A stretch of DNA of 64,000 bases. Source: Linum tenue. Lineage: Eukaryota > Streptophyta > Magnoliopsida > Malpighiales > Linaceae. Where the stretch lies: positions 52,204,162 to 52,268,161 of the forward strand of contig CAMGYJ010000010.1 of NCBI GenBank assembly GCA_946122785.1, read 5' to 3'. Each line of letters begins with the position of its first letter. Position 1 is the stretch's first letter. Positions 1-9,701 of this stretch are shown one piece after another. A program made the position numbers and the translations under genes. The notes under the pieces were generated by a model. The model was not told the DNA's origin and did not search any database. It was given only the letters and a program-made list of their open reading frames with translations.

Positions 1-260
1 ACTTGTGTTTGAACTCAATCAATGCACCTTGACTTCTTGAACAACGATTAATAACACGGTCCACTCCTCTCCGAACAATGTTCGAACGAGGGTGTTTGAT
101 GTTTTGATGGTTTTTTGGGAACAAGCTACGTTACTCTACTCCTATGGAGGTTCAGTGAGAGCTCCGAAAACTAAAAGCTGATTTGCAGGAAAAAGATAAA
201 TTTTGACATAGTGTGTCAAATGATTGGTTGTGGAACCCCTTTTCCCGTCTTTGTTTCTCC

Positions 261-269
261 TATTTATAG
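261..269 (-). promoter_or_regulatory. TATA box of LTR 1
   Basis: The minus strand reads CTATAAATA, a consensus plant TATA box. Transcription would start about 30 bases further left, which would make roughly the first 230 bases of the LTR R-U5 and the rest U3. The start is inferred. Confidence 0.65.
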
Positions 270-1140
270 CCACTGGGTGTAACTGCCTTGGTAACCGCCG
301 TAGTAACTGCTAGCTGGCCTTTTGCTCCAACCGCCTTAGGGGCCGCTTGTCGCTGCCTTGGTGACTAGTTGGTAACCGTCGCCTTGGGGGTCTCGTCTCG
401 TCGCCCTGTCATGCTGGATGGGGTTGAGGTTCTTTGCTTAGCCTCCATGATGAAGTCTTGATCGCACCCTCGGCTGCTTGATGACTCCCCACTCTTGTCG
501 TCTTGAGACCGCTACCATCTCATGACACCAATCCTGGGGGCTTGGTCTCCATACTTAGTCTTTGTAGCCTCATCAAGTTGATAAGTTACACCCTGCCGGC
601 TTGGTACCCCGTTAGGGTGCTACCAAGTCGGCCTTGGGACTTTGTCTCCATATGGCCCCATAAGGACCATACATGGTTGTTTGGTACCTAGTCGGGTGGC
701 CACCTCAGCTAGCCACCATGCCTTAGTAGAATTTCTTGTCTTGTTGGCTTGATACCCTGATGTATGGCTATCAAGTCCGTCTTGGCCCCCTGTTGCCTGG
801 CCACCAAGTCAGTCTTACCGGCTTGATACCCCCTTGGGCTCATGGGACCCTGTCGCTTTGCTTGGCTGCCAAGCCTGTCTTGCCGACCCCGTTGGCTTCA
901 TACTTAGCCAAATTCATGCTTTTCATGTCTTGGAATCAAGCCATGCCTTGCCGGCTTGGTACCCTCTTGCTATGGCCATGTGATTCCATACTTAACCAAT
1001 TTTCATGTATTTTAGTATCAAGCATGCCTTTTCGGCTTGATACCCCTTTGGCTCTATACTTAGCCAAATTCAATGTTTTGGCTCTATACGGATGGTCTCC
1101 TATTTGGTACCCGGCTTGGTACCCGGTCGTTTGGCACCCA

Positions 1141-1570
1141 TCGGACGGTGTCATGCATGACCCCCCTTGTGCTTGGATCTCCATACTTAGCCAATTTTCA
1201 CCTCGGCATCATGTTTGACACCCTTAGACGAGACCCCCCTTGGACGAGATCATGCATGACCCCCTTTGTGCTTGACCCCCTTGGACGGTGTCATGCATGA
1301 CCCCCCTTGTGCTGTGGGTCTCAACACTTAGCCAATTTTCGCCTTCCTTGCACGGTGTCATGCATGACCCCCTTTGGACGAGATCATGCATGACCCCCTT
1401 TGGACGGTGTCATGCATGACCCCCTTGTGCCGTGGGTCTCAACACTTAGCCAAATTTTTGCCTTCTTTGCACCACACGGCGAAAGGGTACTCGCGATGAC
1501 CCCCTTGGACGAGACCCCCTTGGACGGTGTCATGCATGACCCCCCTTGTGCTGTGGGTCTCAACACTTAG
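1141..1570. repeat. U3 sub-repeats carrying seven RY (CATGCATG) boxes
   Basis: Seven copies of CATGCATGACCCCC sit at about 1152, 1251, 1292, 1359, 1385, 1411 and 1531, alternating with a GTGGGTCTCAACACTTAGCC module. The same array is in LTR 2 (from about 10862) and LTR 3 (from about 20584). CATGCA(TG) is the RY motif bound by plant B3 factors of the ABI3/FUS3/LEC2 group. The array lies in U3, upstream of the minus-strand TATA box. Confidence 0.8.
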
Positions 1571-1793
1571 CCAAATTTTGTACCAAGGGGTGGAGGCATC
1601 GTCCGGCTATGGAGTCACGGAGACGGTCGGCCATCGTATAGAGGAGAAGGGGTTTGGCCACTTAGGCCCAAAAACCCAACCCAACAAGGCCCAGCTATCT
1701 CTTTTAATCATTAATGTTGAGCTGGCCTTATAAATCACTACCACTCCTTGAAAATAATCAATGTGGTATTAAGTTATTTTTTAGTGGTAAACA

Positions 1794-1803
1794 AATGCCC
1801 CCC
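1794..1803 (-). promoter_or_regulatory. Polypurine tract of copy A
   Basis: The minus strand reads GGGGGGCATT directly before the LTR start TGTTTACC. This is the normal place and composition for the plus-strand primer of reverse transcription. The copy B equivalent is 11515-11524. Confidence 0.75.
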
Positions 1804-1840
1804 AACTACTTAGTGCATAAGGATTATGGACTAAGTAGTT
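1804..1840. other. Perfect stem-loop abutting the polypurine tract (copy A)
   Basis: AACTACTTAGT (1804-1814) is followed after 15 bases by its exact reverse complement ACTAAGTAGTT (1830-1840). The stem touches the polypurine tract. Copy B has the same structure at 11525-11561. Confidence 0.75.
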
Positions 1841-2225
1841 AACATCAACTAAACCACTTAGCTTCACACCTCGTACGTATCAAGCTCACCTCTCAAACAC
1901 TCCTGCGGTTGAGCTTTGGCTTTATCAAAGTCGATTAAAAGATAAGAAGCCATACTTTTCTCATTAAACCATCAGTAGGACTGCGATCTACTTGCCCCCC
2001 AAGACAAGTTAACTCCTCATTGCCTTAGTAGCAAATTTTATTTTTATTATTGATGAAGTGTGATACCAATCTACTTGGCTTTATTGCCCCCATATCAACG
2101 TTATACTTTTATCTCAATATACCCTCCATGTCATGGCTAGCTATTTAAGCCATACTTCCTCATGGGGTGTCATGCCATGCCTTAGGGTGTGGGAGGCGTG
2201 GCATGCCGGCCGCCATGGTGGCCTA
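1841..2225. other. Untranslated 3' internal region of copy A
   Basis: This is retrotransposon sequence between the pol stop and the stem-loop and polypurine tract, with no coding frame I can support. It has an exact counterpart in copy B at 11562-11946. Confidence 0.7.
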
Positions 2226-5200
2226 CTAACATTGGACCCCTTGACACCCCACATCCCAAAGAGAAGGGACGTAGGGCTTGAGATACTTACCATTGATCAA
2301 TCGATCATGAAACACACCATCTAAATCTTTTAACAAGTAGGCCCCATTGGGCCGGGTGGCATGGACAATGAAGGGTCCACGCCAGTTGGGAGACCACTTG
2401 CCAAACTTGGGATCCTTTTCCCCAATTGGCAAGTGTAGTTTCCATACTAACTCTCCTTCTTCAAAGGACTTGTGCTTAACCCTCTTGTTGTAAGAGCGAG
2501 CTACTTTGTCCTTTTGCACCCTGATGTTATCGAGTGCTTTGAGTTGGAGTTCATCAAGATCACACAATTCCAACATCATAGACTCATAGTACTCTGAGGG
2601 TGTCAGCTCATGTTGCCTCATGTACCTCAATGACTTAACTGTTATTTCGAGTGGCAGGAATGCCTCATGGCCATATGTCAAAGAGAAAGGGGTCACCTTT
2701 GTACTACTACGTGGTGACATTCGATAAGCCCATAAGGCTTCCGACAAGACTTCATGCCACTTTCTTGGGTTATCTTCAATCATCTTAGACAATATACCCT
2801 TCACCACCTTGTTGGATGCTTCAGCTTGACCATTAGCTTGAGCGTAGTAAGGAGTGGAGTGTATGATCTTGATGCCGTGTTCTTCGGCAAAAGCCATCAC
2901 TTCCCCTCCCGTGAACACAGTACCCTGGTCAGCTGTTATGGTGGATGGCAAGCCGAACCTATGTATTATATTCTCTTTGATGAACTTGATAATTTCTCCT
3001 TGATTGACCACTGTCATTGGCTTGGCCTCCACCCACTTGGTAAAGTAATCAGTTGCCAAGATGACAAACGTATGTCTATCAGAAGATGGTGGATAAATCT
3101 TCCCAATCAAGTCCATGGCCCATCCGATGAAAGGTCGAGGCTTGATGATAGACTTCAAGTCGATGGCCGGAGCTCTTTGCACTGGGCCATGCCGTTGACA
3201 AGCCTCACACCCCTTAGCAAAAGCGGCACAATCTTCCCCGATGGATGGCCAGTAGTACCCATACCGGTGGAGTACCCATCTCATAGAAAGGCCTGCTTGA
3301 TGAGCACCACATATCCCTTCATGAACCTCACCCATGGCTTGTAGGGCCTCCTTGCCCCCCAAGCACTTCAACAGTAAACCATCTGGTCTCCTTTTGAATA
3401 AGACCTCATCCAACAAGACGTAGTTTCTTGCCTTGAATTTGATGGCCCGATCCACATCCCCTGTTGGATTCTTCAAGTATGCTATCAAGGGGGTACGCCA
3501 GTCACTGGCATCCTCTTCAATCGTAAACACATCTACCCTTTGCTTAAGTCTCGCATGTAGTGGGTTGAGCGTTCGCACAAAAATTTGCTCTCCCCCTTCA
3601 TGAGCAAACTCTTTGAACCCCGAAGCTAGTTGTGCTAAGTAGTTGGCCTTGCCATTGTCCTGGCGGGGAACATACTTGATGGAGACATTATCAAAGTGGG
3701 TAATTAATATTTGGACATAATCAAGATATGTCTCTAGTATGCAATTGATGCATCGAAATTCACCAAGTACTTGGTAGACTACTAGTTGGGAGTCCCCTTG
3801 GATGTTAACATTTTTGACTTTCAAGTCAACAAGCATCTCCAGCCCCACCACTAAAGCCTCATACTCGGCTTGATTGTTAGTGCATGGGAGATCAAGTGTA
3901 AAGGCAAAGTGCATGGCATGCCCTGATGGGGAAGTGAGGACCACGCCAGCACCCGCTCCAGATCGTGTTTTTGATCCGTCAAAGTATAAGGTCCAAGGGG
4001 CCTCCTCCACCATGTCTATTTCTACCAACTCAGCTGGCACATCCACACATGGGTGGTCAGCTAAGAAGTCAGCCAATGCTTGGCCCTTTATGGCCTTTTG
4101 AGGCACATATTGCAAGTTGAACTCAGATAGTGCAAGTGTCCACTTACCAATCCTCCCATGAATGATTGGCCGGGACAACATGTACTTTATTATATCAGTC
4201 TTACATATGAGTTTCACTTGAACAGGCATCAAGTAGTACCTTAGCTTCATACAAGAAAAATATAAGGCTAAACATAACTTCTCTACAGGAGAGTACTTTT
4301 GTTCTGCCTCATTTAACAGCCTACTTAAGTAGTACACGGCCTGCTCATGGCCAGAGTCGCTATCTTGAGCCAACAGACACGCTACAGAGGTGTTAGTGGC
4401 TGAAAGGTACAACTTCAATGGCCGACGTGGTATTGGAGAGTTGAGTACCGGCGGGGTTTCCAGGTACTTCTTGATGTCATCAAAGGCTTGTTGATGCTCT
4501 TGACGCCATACAAACTCATCTTCCTGCTTCAACTTCAACAAAGGAGAGAAGACTTGGGTTCGGCCAGCACAGTTCGAGATAAAACGTCGAATGTAGTTAA
4601 CTTGGCCGAGGAATCTTTGAAGCTCCTTCTTATTACTTGGTGGCATGGCCTCAATGATGGCCTTGGTTTTGCTCTTATCAACCTCAATGCCACGTTGGCT
4701 CACAAGGAACCCTAAGAAGTCACCTGCAGACACACCAAATGCACACTTAAGTGGATTTAGCTTCAAGTTATGGCCTCTCATACGTAAGAAGGCCATGCGA
4801 AGATGAGATAAGTGTTGACTTGTTACCTTAGACTTGACAACAATGTCATCCACATAGACCTCAACCAACTCACCAATCAAGTCATGAAAGATAGCATTCA
4901 TGGCTCGTTGGTAAGTGGCACCAGCATTCTTCAACCCAAAGGGCATGACGAGCCACTCATAGCACCCTATGGCTCCAGGACATCTGAATGCGGTCTTGTG
5001 GACGTCTTCCTCAGCTAAGTAGATCTGATTATAGCCTGAGTAACAATCCATGAAAGAAAAAATCTTATGCCTAGTTACCGCATCAAGCAACATGTCTGCT
5101 ACTGGCATTGGGTATTCATCCTTAGGAGTGGCTAAGTTTAAATTTCTAAAATCTACACATACACGTATCTTGCCATTCTTCTTTCTAACTGGCACTACGT

Positions 5201-5762
5201 TGGATAACCACTCCACACACCTGGTTGTCCTGATGAAGCCAGCCTTTAACAATCTTTCAATTTCTTTCTTAATCTCTGGCAAGACCTCATAAGCAAACCG
5301 TCTAGGCGGCTGTTTAAAGGGTTTGAAACCATCACTAATTGGTAATCTATGCTCTACTAACTTTCTATCTAGACCAGGCATCTCGTGATAATCCCATGCA
5401 AAACAATCCTTAAATTCCTTTAACAAATTAATTAACTCATACCTCTCGGCTTCGGGGAGCATGGCACTGATGAAAGTAGGACGTGGGTCGTCCTCGGTGC
5501 CAAGATTGATCTCCTCCAACACATCACGTGATGTCATAGGCCTTTGGTCTTCTCCAGCTATACCCGGTACCTCGCCTTCTTCAGGCAAGTCATCTTCGGG
5601 AACACAGTCAGCCATCAACACCGCTTCCTCACAAGCTAACCTCTGCTCGCATTGATAGATGGCTAACTTCTCCAACAAGGCCGTCACTTCGGCCTTGCCC
5701 ACCACCTCATCTCGAAGTGGTCTACTCATCTTTGACACTCGCTTCAGCTTTAGGTGGACCAT
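2226..5762 (-). CDS. Tat-lineage pol polyprotein, copy A
   Basis: About 1178 residues from the first in-frame ATG (5762). Domain order is reverse transcriptase (YVDDIVV catalytic motif near residue 300), a degenerate first RNase H, a second RNase H (LYFDGSKT... NNQAEYEAL... QGDSQLV near 590-720), then integrase with an HHCC zinc site (GICGAH...CEAC) and a D,D-35-E core (WAMDLIG, TADQGTVF, NGQAEASN). It replicates the element through an RNA intermediate and inserts the cDNA. The last catalytic Asp of the second RNase H is Asn (GKANYLAQ). The frame is +1 relative to gag-pro. A second ATG at 5729 overlaps the gag stop and could be the true start. It differs from copy B pol by two residues that I can see. 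Confidence 0.9.
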   Translation of the reverse strand: MVHLKLKRVSKMSRPLRDEVVGKAEVTALLEKLAIYQCEQRLACEEAVLMADCVPEDDLPEEGEVPGIAGEDQRPMTSRDVLEEINLGTEDDPRPTFISAMLPEAERYELINLLKEFKDCFAWDYHEMPGLDRKLVEHRLPISDGFKPFKQPPRRFAYEVLPEIKKEIERLLKAGFIRTTRCVEWLSNVVPVRKKNGKIRVCVDFRNLNLATPKDEYPMPVADMLLDAVTRHKIFSFMDCYSGYNQIYLAEEDVHKTAFRCPGAIGCYEWLVMPFGLKNAGATYQRAMNAIFHDLIGELVEVYVDDIVVKSKVTSQHLSHLRMAFLRMRGHNLKLNPLKCAFGVSAGDFLGFLVSQRGIEVDKSKTKAIIEAMPPSNKKELQRFLGQVNYIRRFISNCAGRTQVFSPLLKLKQEDEFVWRQEHQQAFDDIKKYLETPPVLNSPIPRRPLKLYLSATNTSVACLLAQDSDSGHEQAVYYLSRLLNEAEQKYSPVEKLCLALYFSCMKLRYYLMPVQVKLICKTDIIKYMLSRPIIHGRIGKWTLALSEFNLQYVPQKAIKGQALADFLADHPCVDVPAELVEIDMVEEAPWTLYFDGSKTRSGAGAGVVLTSPSGHAMHFAFTLDLPCTNNQAEYEALVVGLEMLVDLKVKNVNIQGDSQLVVYQVLGEFRCINCILETYLDYVQILITHFDNVSIKYVPRQDNGKANYLAQLASGFKEFAHEGGEQIFVRTLNPLHARLKQRVDVFTIEEDASDWRTPLIAYLKNPTGDVDRAIKFKARNYVLLDEVLFKRRPDGLLLKCLGGKEALQAMGEVHEGICGAHQAGLSMRWVLHRYGYYWPSIGEDCAAFAKGCEACQRHGPVQRAPAIDLKSIIKPRPFIGWAMDLIGKIYPPSSDRHTFVILATDYFTKWVEAKPMTVVNQGEIIKFIKENIIHRFGLPSTITADQGTVFTGGEVMAFAEEHGIKIIHSTPYYAQANGQAEASNKVVKGILSKMIEDNPRKWHEVLSEALWAYRMSPRSSTKVTPFSLTYGHEAFLPLEITVKSLRYMRQHELTPSEYYESMMLELCDLDELQLKALDNIRVQKDKVARSYNKRVKHKSFEEGELVWKLHLPIGEKDPKFGKWSPNWRGPFIVHATRPNGAYLLKDLDGVFHDRLINGKYLKPYVPSLWDVGCQGVQC

Positions 5763-8700
5763 CCAAAGCAATCATAGATGGTCTCACAATGTCGGCAAGG
5801 GGGTCGAGGCATGCCATGCTCAATATCTTAGCACTTGACATCACCACTGTGCACGACCCTCCATCCATATTCTTCACTTGTAGAGGCCCGAAGTCTCCAT
5901 GATAGAGTGGAGCCTCGGCCACGTTAGCACCAACTGCAAAGGGGTTGGTGTCTGCTTGTACTACTTCCACCATTCCTTCTTTATTCCAAAACATCAAGCA
6001 TTGATGAAGTGAGGATGGGACACACTTGTTGGAATGGATCCAATCCCTTCCTAGCAAGGCATTGTAGCTTATCGCCCCATCCACCACAAGAAAGCAGACT
6101 TTTTCTCTTGACTACCAACTCCAATTAAGACTGGTAGTATCCCTCTTGCTGATGTTGATCCCCCATTGAAGCTAGTAACGAAGATATCAGTGGGAATCAA
6201 ATCGCTTGTAGTCTTTCCCAGTTTTCTTAACAGCCTAGTGGGCATCACATTGACAGCAGCTCCATTGTCAACGAGAATTCTTGACATCGGCATACCATCC
6301 AATCTAGCCTTGATATAGAGGGGCCTCAAATGCCTTAGCATACTTGGCTCCGGCTCCTTGAAAACCACTAAGTGACTTAACTCATCACTTGTGTTCTCCT
6401 CCTTCATGACCCCTTTCCCTTTCAAGGTGGCCAGTTGCAAGACTTCCTCTTCATTCGTCGAACTTTCTTCCTTTGCTGTCGAACCCTCGGCTTCACCATC
6501 AAACTCCCAACCCCAAGCAGGGTTATGGATGGGTGCGGACGATGAAGCTTCAGGACCTTGGTATAACACATAAAAAGGGTATCTCCCATCATCTTCACCA
6601 AGTAAACCAACACTCTTATGGCCTGCTTCATGGAGCTCCTTCAAAATTTTCTGAGAACTCTTTCCTTGTCTCGCCACCTCAGCAGCTAGATCGATTCTAC
6701 TTCCCAATCGAGCCATCCTAACACCCCATGGCTCATCACTTGCTTCCAAACGAGCAAATGCCTCGGTCAACTCAGCAACGGACCCGTCTGTATCTTCGGC
6801 CTCTTCTATTACCTCTTCTTCCTCCACATATCTATCCCGGTCTTCCTCATTGAATTGGAAGACCATAGGTAGTATGTAGTTTGTGACCACCACTGGCGGC
6901 AAACTTCCAAACTGGATTGTCAAAGGTGGTCCTTGGTCATCTCCTTCATCATCCTTTTTGCTTCTATCAAATTTGGGATTGGGATGCTCATCTTCTAGCA
7001 TGTCATCTTCAGCATACTCATCTTCATATTCACCTCCTTCTTCCTGGAAGTCACCCTCAACCCCTTCATGAATTTTGACATCACCTTGAACTTGGACTTG
7101 CTTCCCTTTGTCAGTCATTGTCACCTTGAGCCCGGTAGTCACTGAGTTGTCCACCTCGATATTTGGTGGAACGAAATCATTCTGTGGTGGTGGTCTGATC
7201 GTCGCACCAAGTATGACTGGGTACCTCCCCTGCCGTGCTTCGGCATTCTTACGTAGGAATCTCCTCCTTTGAGTCCTTGTCATCCCCCCAATGGCTACTG
7301 GTTGTTGACGACGCATGTCATAAGTATGCCACCCTCCTTGTGGCACATTGGGCATCTTAAAAGTTCTCGCGGGAGGAATTCTAACGGGAGGACTTCTAAC
7401 AGGAGGACTTCTAACGGGAGGACTTCGCATGGAAGGAATTCCATGTGCTATCCACTGCCTTCGTTGCCCCCAAGCTGGCTGGACGACCCCCTCCACTTGT
7501 CTCTGATAAGAAGGGTATCTCGGCCTGTTGGGTGGGCCAAGTCTTTGGTGGGCGGAAGGCCTCGCCTCATCAAGTTTGAGGCTCTTCTTGCACTGAGCAC
7601 ACAACTTCTCAATTTCATCTGTCATCATTGCGGCCGGGCTAGCCTGCTTTGTACCTGACGAACTCCCTTGTTCATGAGTGACATTGGAGCTCCCATGTTG
7701 AGGTGGCGTTGTATCCAACACCAACTTGAAACGGGGCAACTCAATTTTGGAGAGATCCGGGTTAACCATGTTGATGCCTACCACGTTGGGAAATGGGTCA
7801 GTATCCACCAACATGGCATCCTTCTTTGGTTCCGCGAACTTGATACGCCCCTTCTCAATAGCATCCTGCAAGATATTACGGAAAATCACACATGAGTCAG
7901 TGGCATGTGACATGCTGTTATGCCACTTACAATACTTCTTTCCTTTTAATTTCTCGGGTGGTAGTATGTTATGCCCCCCAGTTAACTTGATTTGACCATC
8001 CTTGTAGAGTTGGTCAAAAATCAAGTCAGCCTTCGAGACATCAAAGGAGTACTTGCGTGGCTGGATGGGGGCCCTATTGGGTCTACCCCCTTGCGGCTCG
8101 TTTTCAGCCTTAGCCAAAGAAGCACAAACATATGGCTTCCCCGGAGCTAACTCAGCCAGGTCTACTTCCACCTCAATGGCCTCTTGGCCAACCTGGTTGA
8201 CAGGGTAGTTAATTGAGGGGAAGTACTGCCCCCTTGATGCACTCCTCCTATTCTCCTCTTCTTGGAGGAGAGACTCATATCTCACAGCACAAGACATGAG
8301 TTGGAACAAGTCCGAGAACTCTCTGTCTTGGAATTTCTTCCTTAACTCAAAACTCAAGCCCCCTTGAGCAAGCTTGACAAATTCCCTCTCTGTCAAGTTG
8401 ACAAAGCAACGGTTACGAGCATTCTTGAAGTTAGTCAAAAAATGCTCGACCGACTCCCCTGGCTGCTGGCGCATGCGTGCCAAGTCAGCCATTGAGACCT
8501 CAGGCTCAGATCTATAGAACTGGGCATGGAAGATTTGTTCCATCTGTTGCCAAGTTTGGACAGAGTTAGACGGCAAGTTGACATACCATGCAAAAGCTGG
8601 CCCTGTCAACGAGTTGCCAAAAAGTCTTAGCTTGACAAAGTCTCCCACGTCACCACATTGGACAGTAAACCGTCCCACATGTTCAACAGTGGACTGGTCA

Positions 8701-9662
8701 CCAGTACCCGTGAAGGTGGCGAACTCGGGCACCCTAAACCCTCTTGGGAATGGGTATAGCCTATCTACCCATTCCGGGTAAGGCTTACGGTACACAGGTG
8801 GCATGGTGGGCCTTACTCCTAATCCAAATTGCTCGGTAAGGAGTTGAGCCACCTGATCCCTTAGGGTATTAGCATCATGCCCCCCTTGCCCCCCTGGCGG
8901 GACGAACCCCATGGGGTCCACACCATGCCCATGGACTTGGGGTGGTATGGGTGCTGGGTAAGCACGTGGAGGAACTTGATCCCCAACACCTAACCTTCCT
9001 CCCCCACCCATGTTAGGAGGAGCTACGTAGGGTCTCGCCACCGGGATGGATGGCGGTTGTTCAACATGGGTGTTGAACGTAGTGGCGAAATTTTCGCCAC
9101 GGGGAAATTCCCCAACTCCCACGTTAACTGAAGCCTCCACTTGAGTGGTGGCGGGAATCTCGCCGCGATTCACGGGGTGAGAGGTTGGTTGGGTTGTCAC
9201 CGGCGGCGGTAGGTTATCTTGCCGTGGTTGGCCATTCCGGCCACCGACAGGAGAAAAATTTGCATTGTTTGGAGTTGAACTTGTGCCATCAATTGGCAAA
9301 GCTCGTGATTGTACCACTGGTGTGGTCAAAATTCTCCTAAACTCATCAAAATCATTCCTATTTTTAGTTACAATTTCAAAAAGTTGACTTAAACGCCTAT
9401 CTACACAGGAGTTAAGACAATCAATTTGAGAATTTACCTGAAGAGTGTTGCCAGCCAAAGCTTCCCCCATGAATTGGCGAAGTGACCCAATGGCAGCAAC
9501 TACATCAACGTTGGAGTTTGGTGCCGGCGGCGGCAAGGCTTCCCCGCCGTCATTGTCACCGGAAACCGCTTCAGCTAACCGGCCATGTTCAATGTTGGCC
9601 ACTTGATCCTCCACAAACCCTGGCGGAGCATCACTTTCCTGATTCTTTCGCCTAGGAGCCAT
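5722..9662 (-). pseudogene. Tat-lineage gag-protease, copy A, frameshifted
   Basis: Gag starts at ATG 9662 (MAPRRKNQ). It has a retrotransposon gag domain (about residues 330-440), a proline-rich PPVR repeat, a highly acidic stretch (about 890-1000) and a retroviral-type aspartic protease with VDNGAAVN as the active-site loop (about 1165). Copy A reads CACAAGAAAG where copy B reads CACAAAGAAAG near 6089. This one-base loss ends the main frame at 6069, just after the protease, and throws the last roughly 120 residues (5722-6087) into another frame. The truncated protein keeps Gag and the protease core, so partial function is possible. A sequencing error cannot be excluded. Confidence 0.85.
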
Positions 9663-9680
9663 CGAATCAAACACACAGTC

Positions 9681-9698
9681 GTCCCACCAGGTGTGCCA
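9681..9698 (-). promoter_or_regulatory. Primer-binding site, copy A
   Basis: The minus strand reads TGGCACACCTGGTGGGAC starting three bases inside the 5' LTR. TGG at this place pairs with the CCA end of a tRNA. It is not the common initiator-Met site (TGGTATCAGAGC). I cannot name the tRNA with certainty. The leader from here to the gag ATG is only about 40 bases. Copy B has the same site at 19403-19420. Confidence 0.75.
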
Positions 9699-9701
9699 AT
9701 T

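Larger units (their letters stand above)
1..1793 (-). repeat. LTR 1 (3' LTR of copy A, truncated by window start)
   Basis: It matches LTR 2 from 9721 onward. The first 19 bases of the LTR lie outside the window. Relative to LTRs 2 and 3 it has a 1-base deletion near 413 and private bases at 627 and 936. Short open frames inside it are shadows of internal repeats. Confidence 0.95.

Noticed and set aside
736..1566. Several open frames of 60-160 codons on both strands inside the Tat LTR, repeated at 10457 and 20179
   Set aside because: They repeat exactly with each LTR, are made of sub-repeats and match no domain. They are LTR sequence, not genes.
1141..1570. Regularly spaced direct repeats that could suggest a CRISPR array
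   Set aside because: The spacing is irregular, spacers are themselves repetitive, and the context is a plant retrotransposon LTR.
2754..5902. Plus-strand open frames across the Tat pol region (and copies at 12475-15623)
   Set aside because: They are antisense shadows of the pol and gag reading frames.
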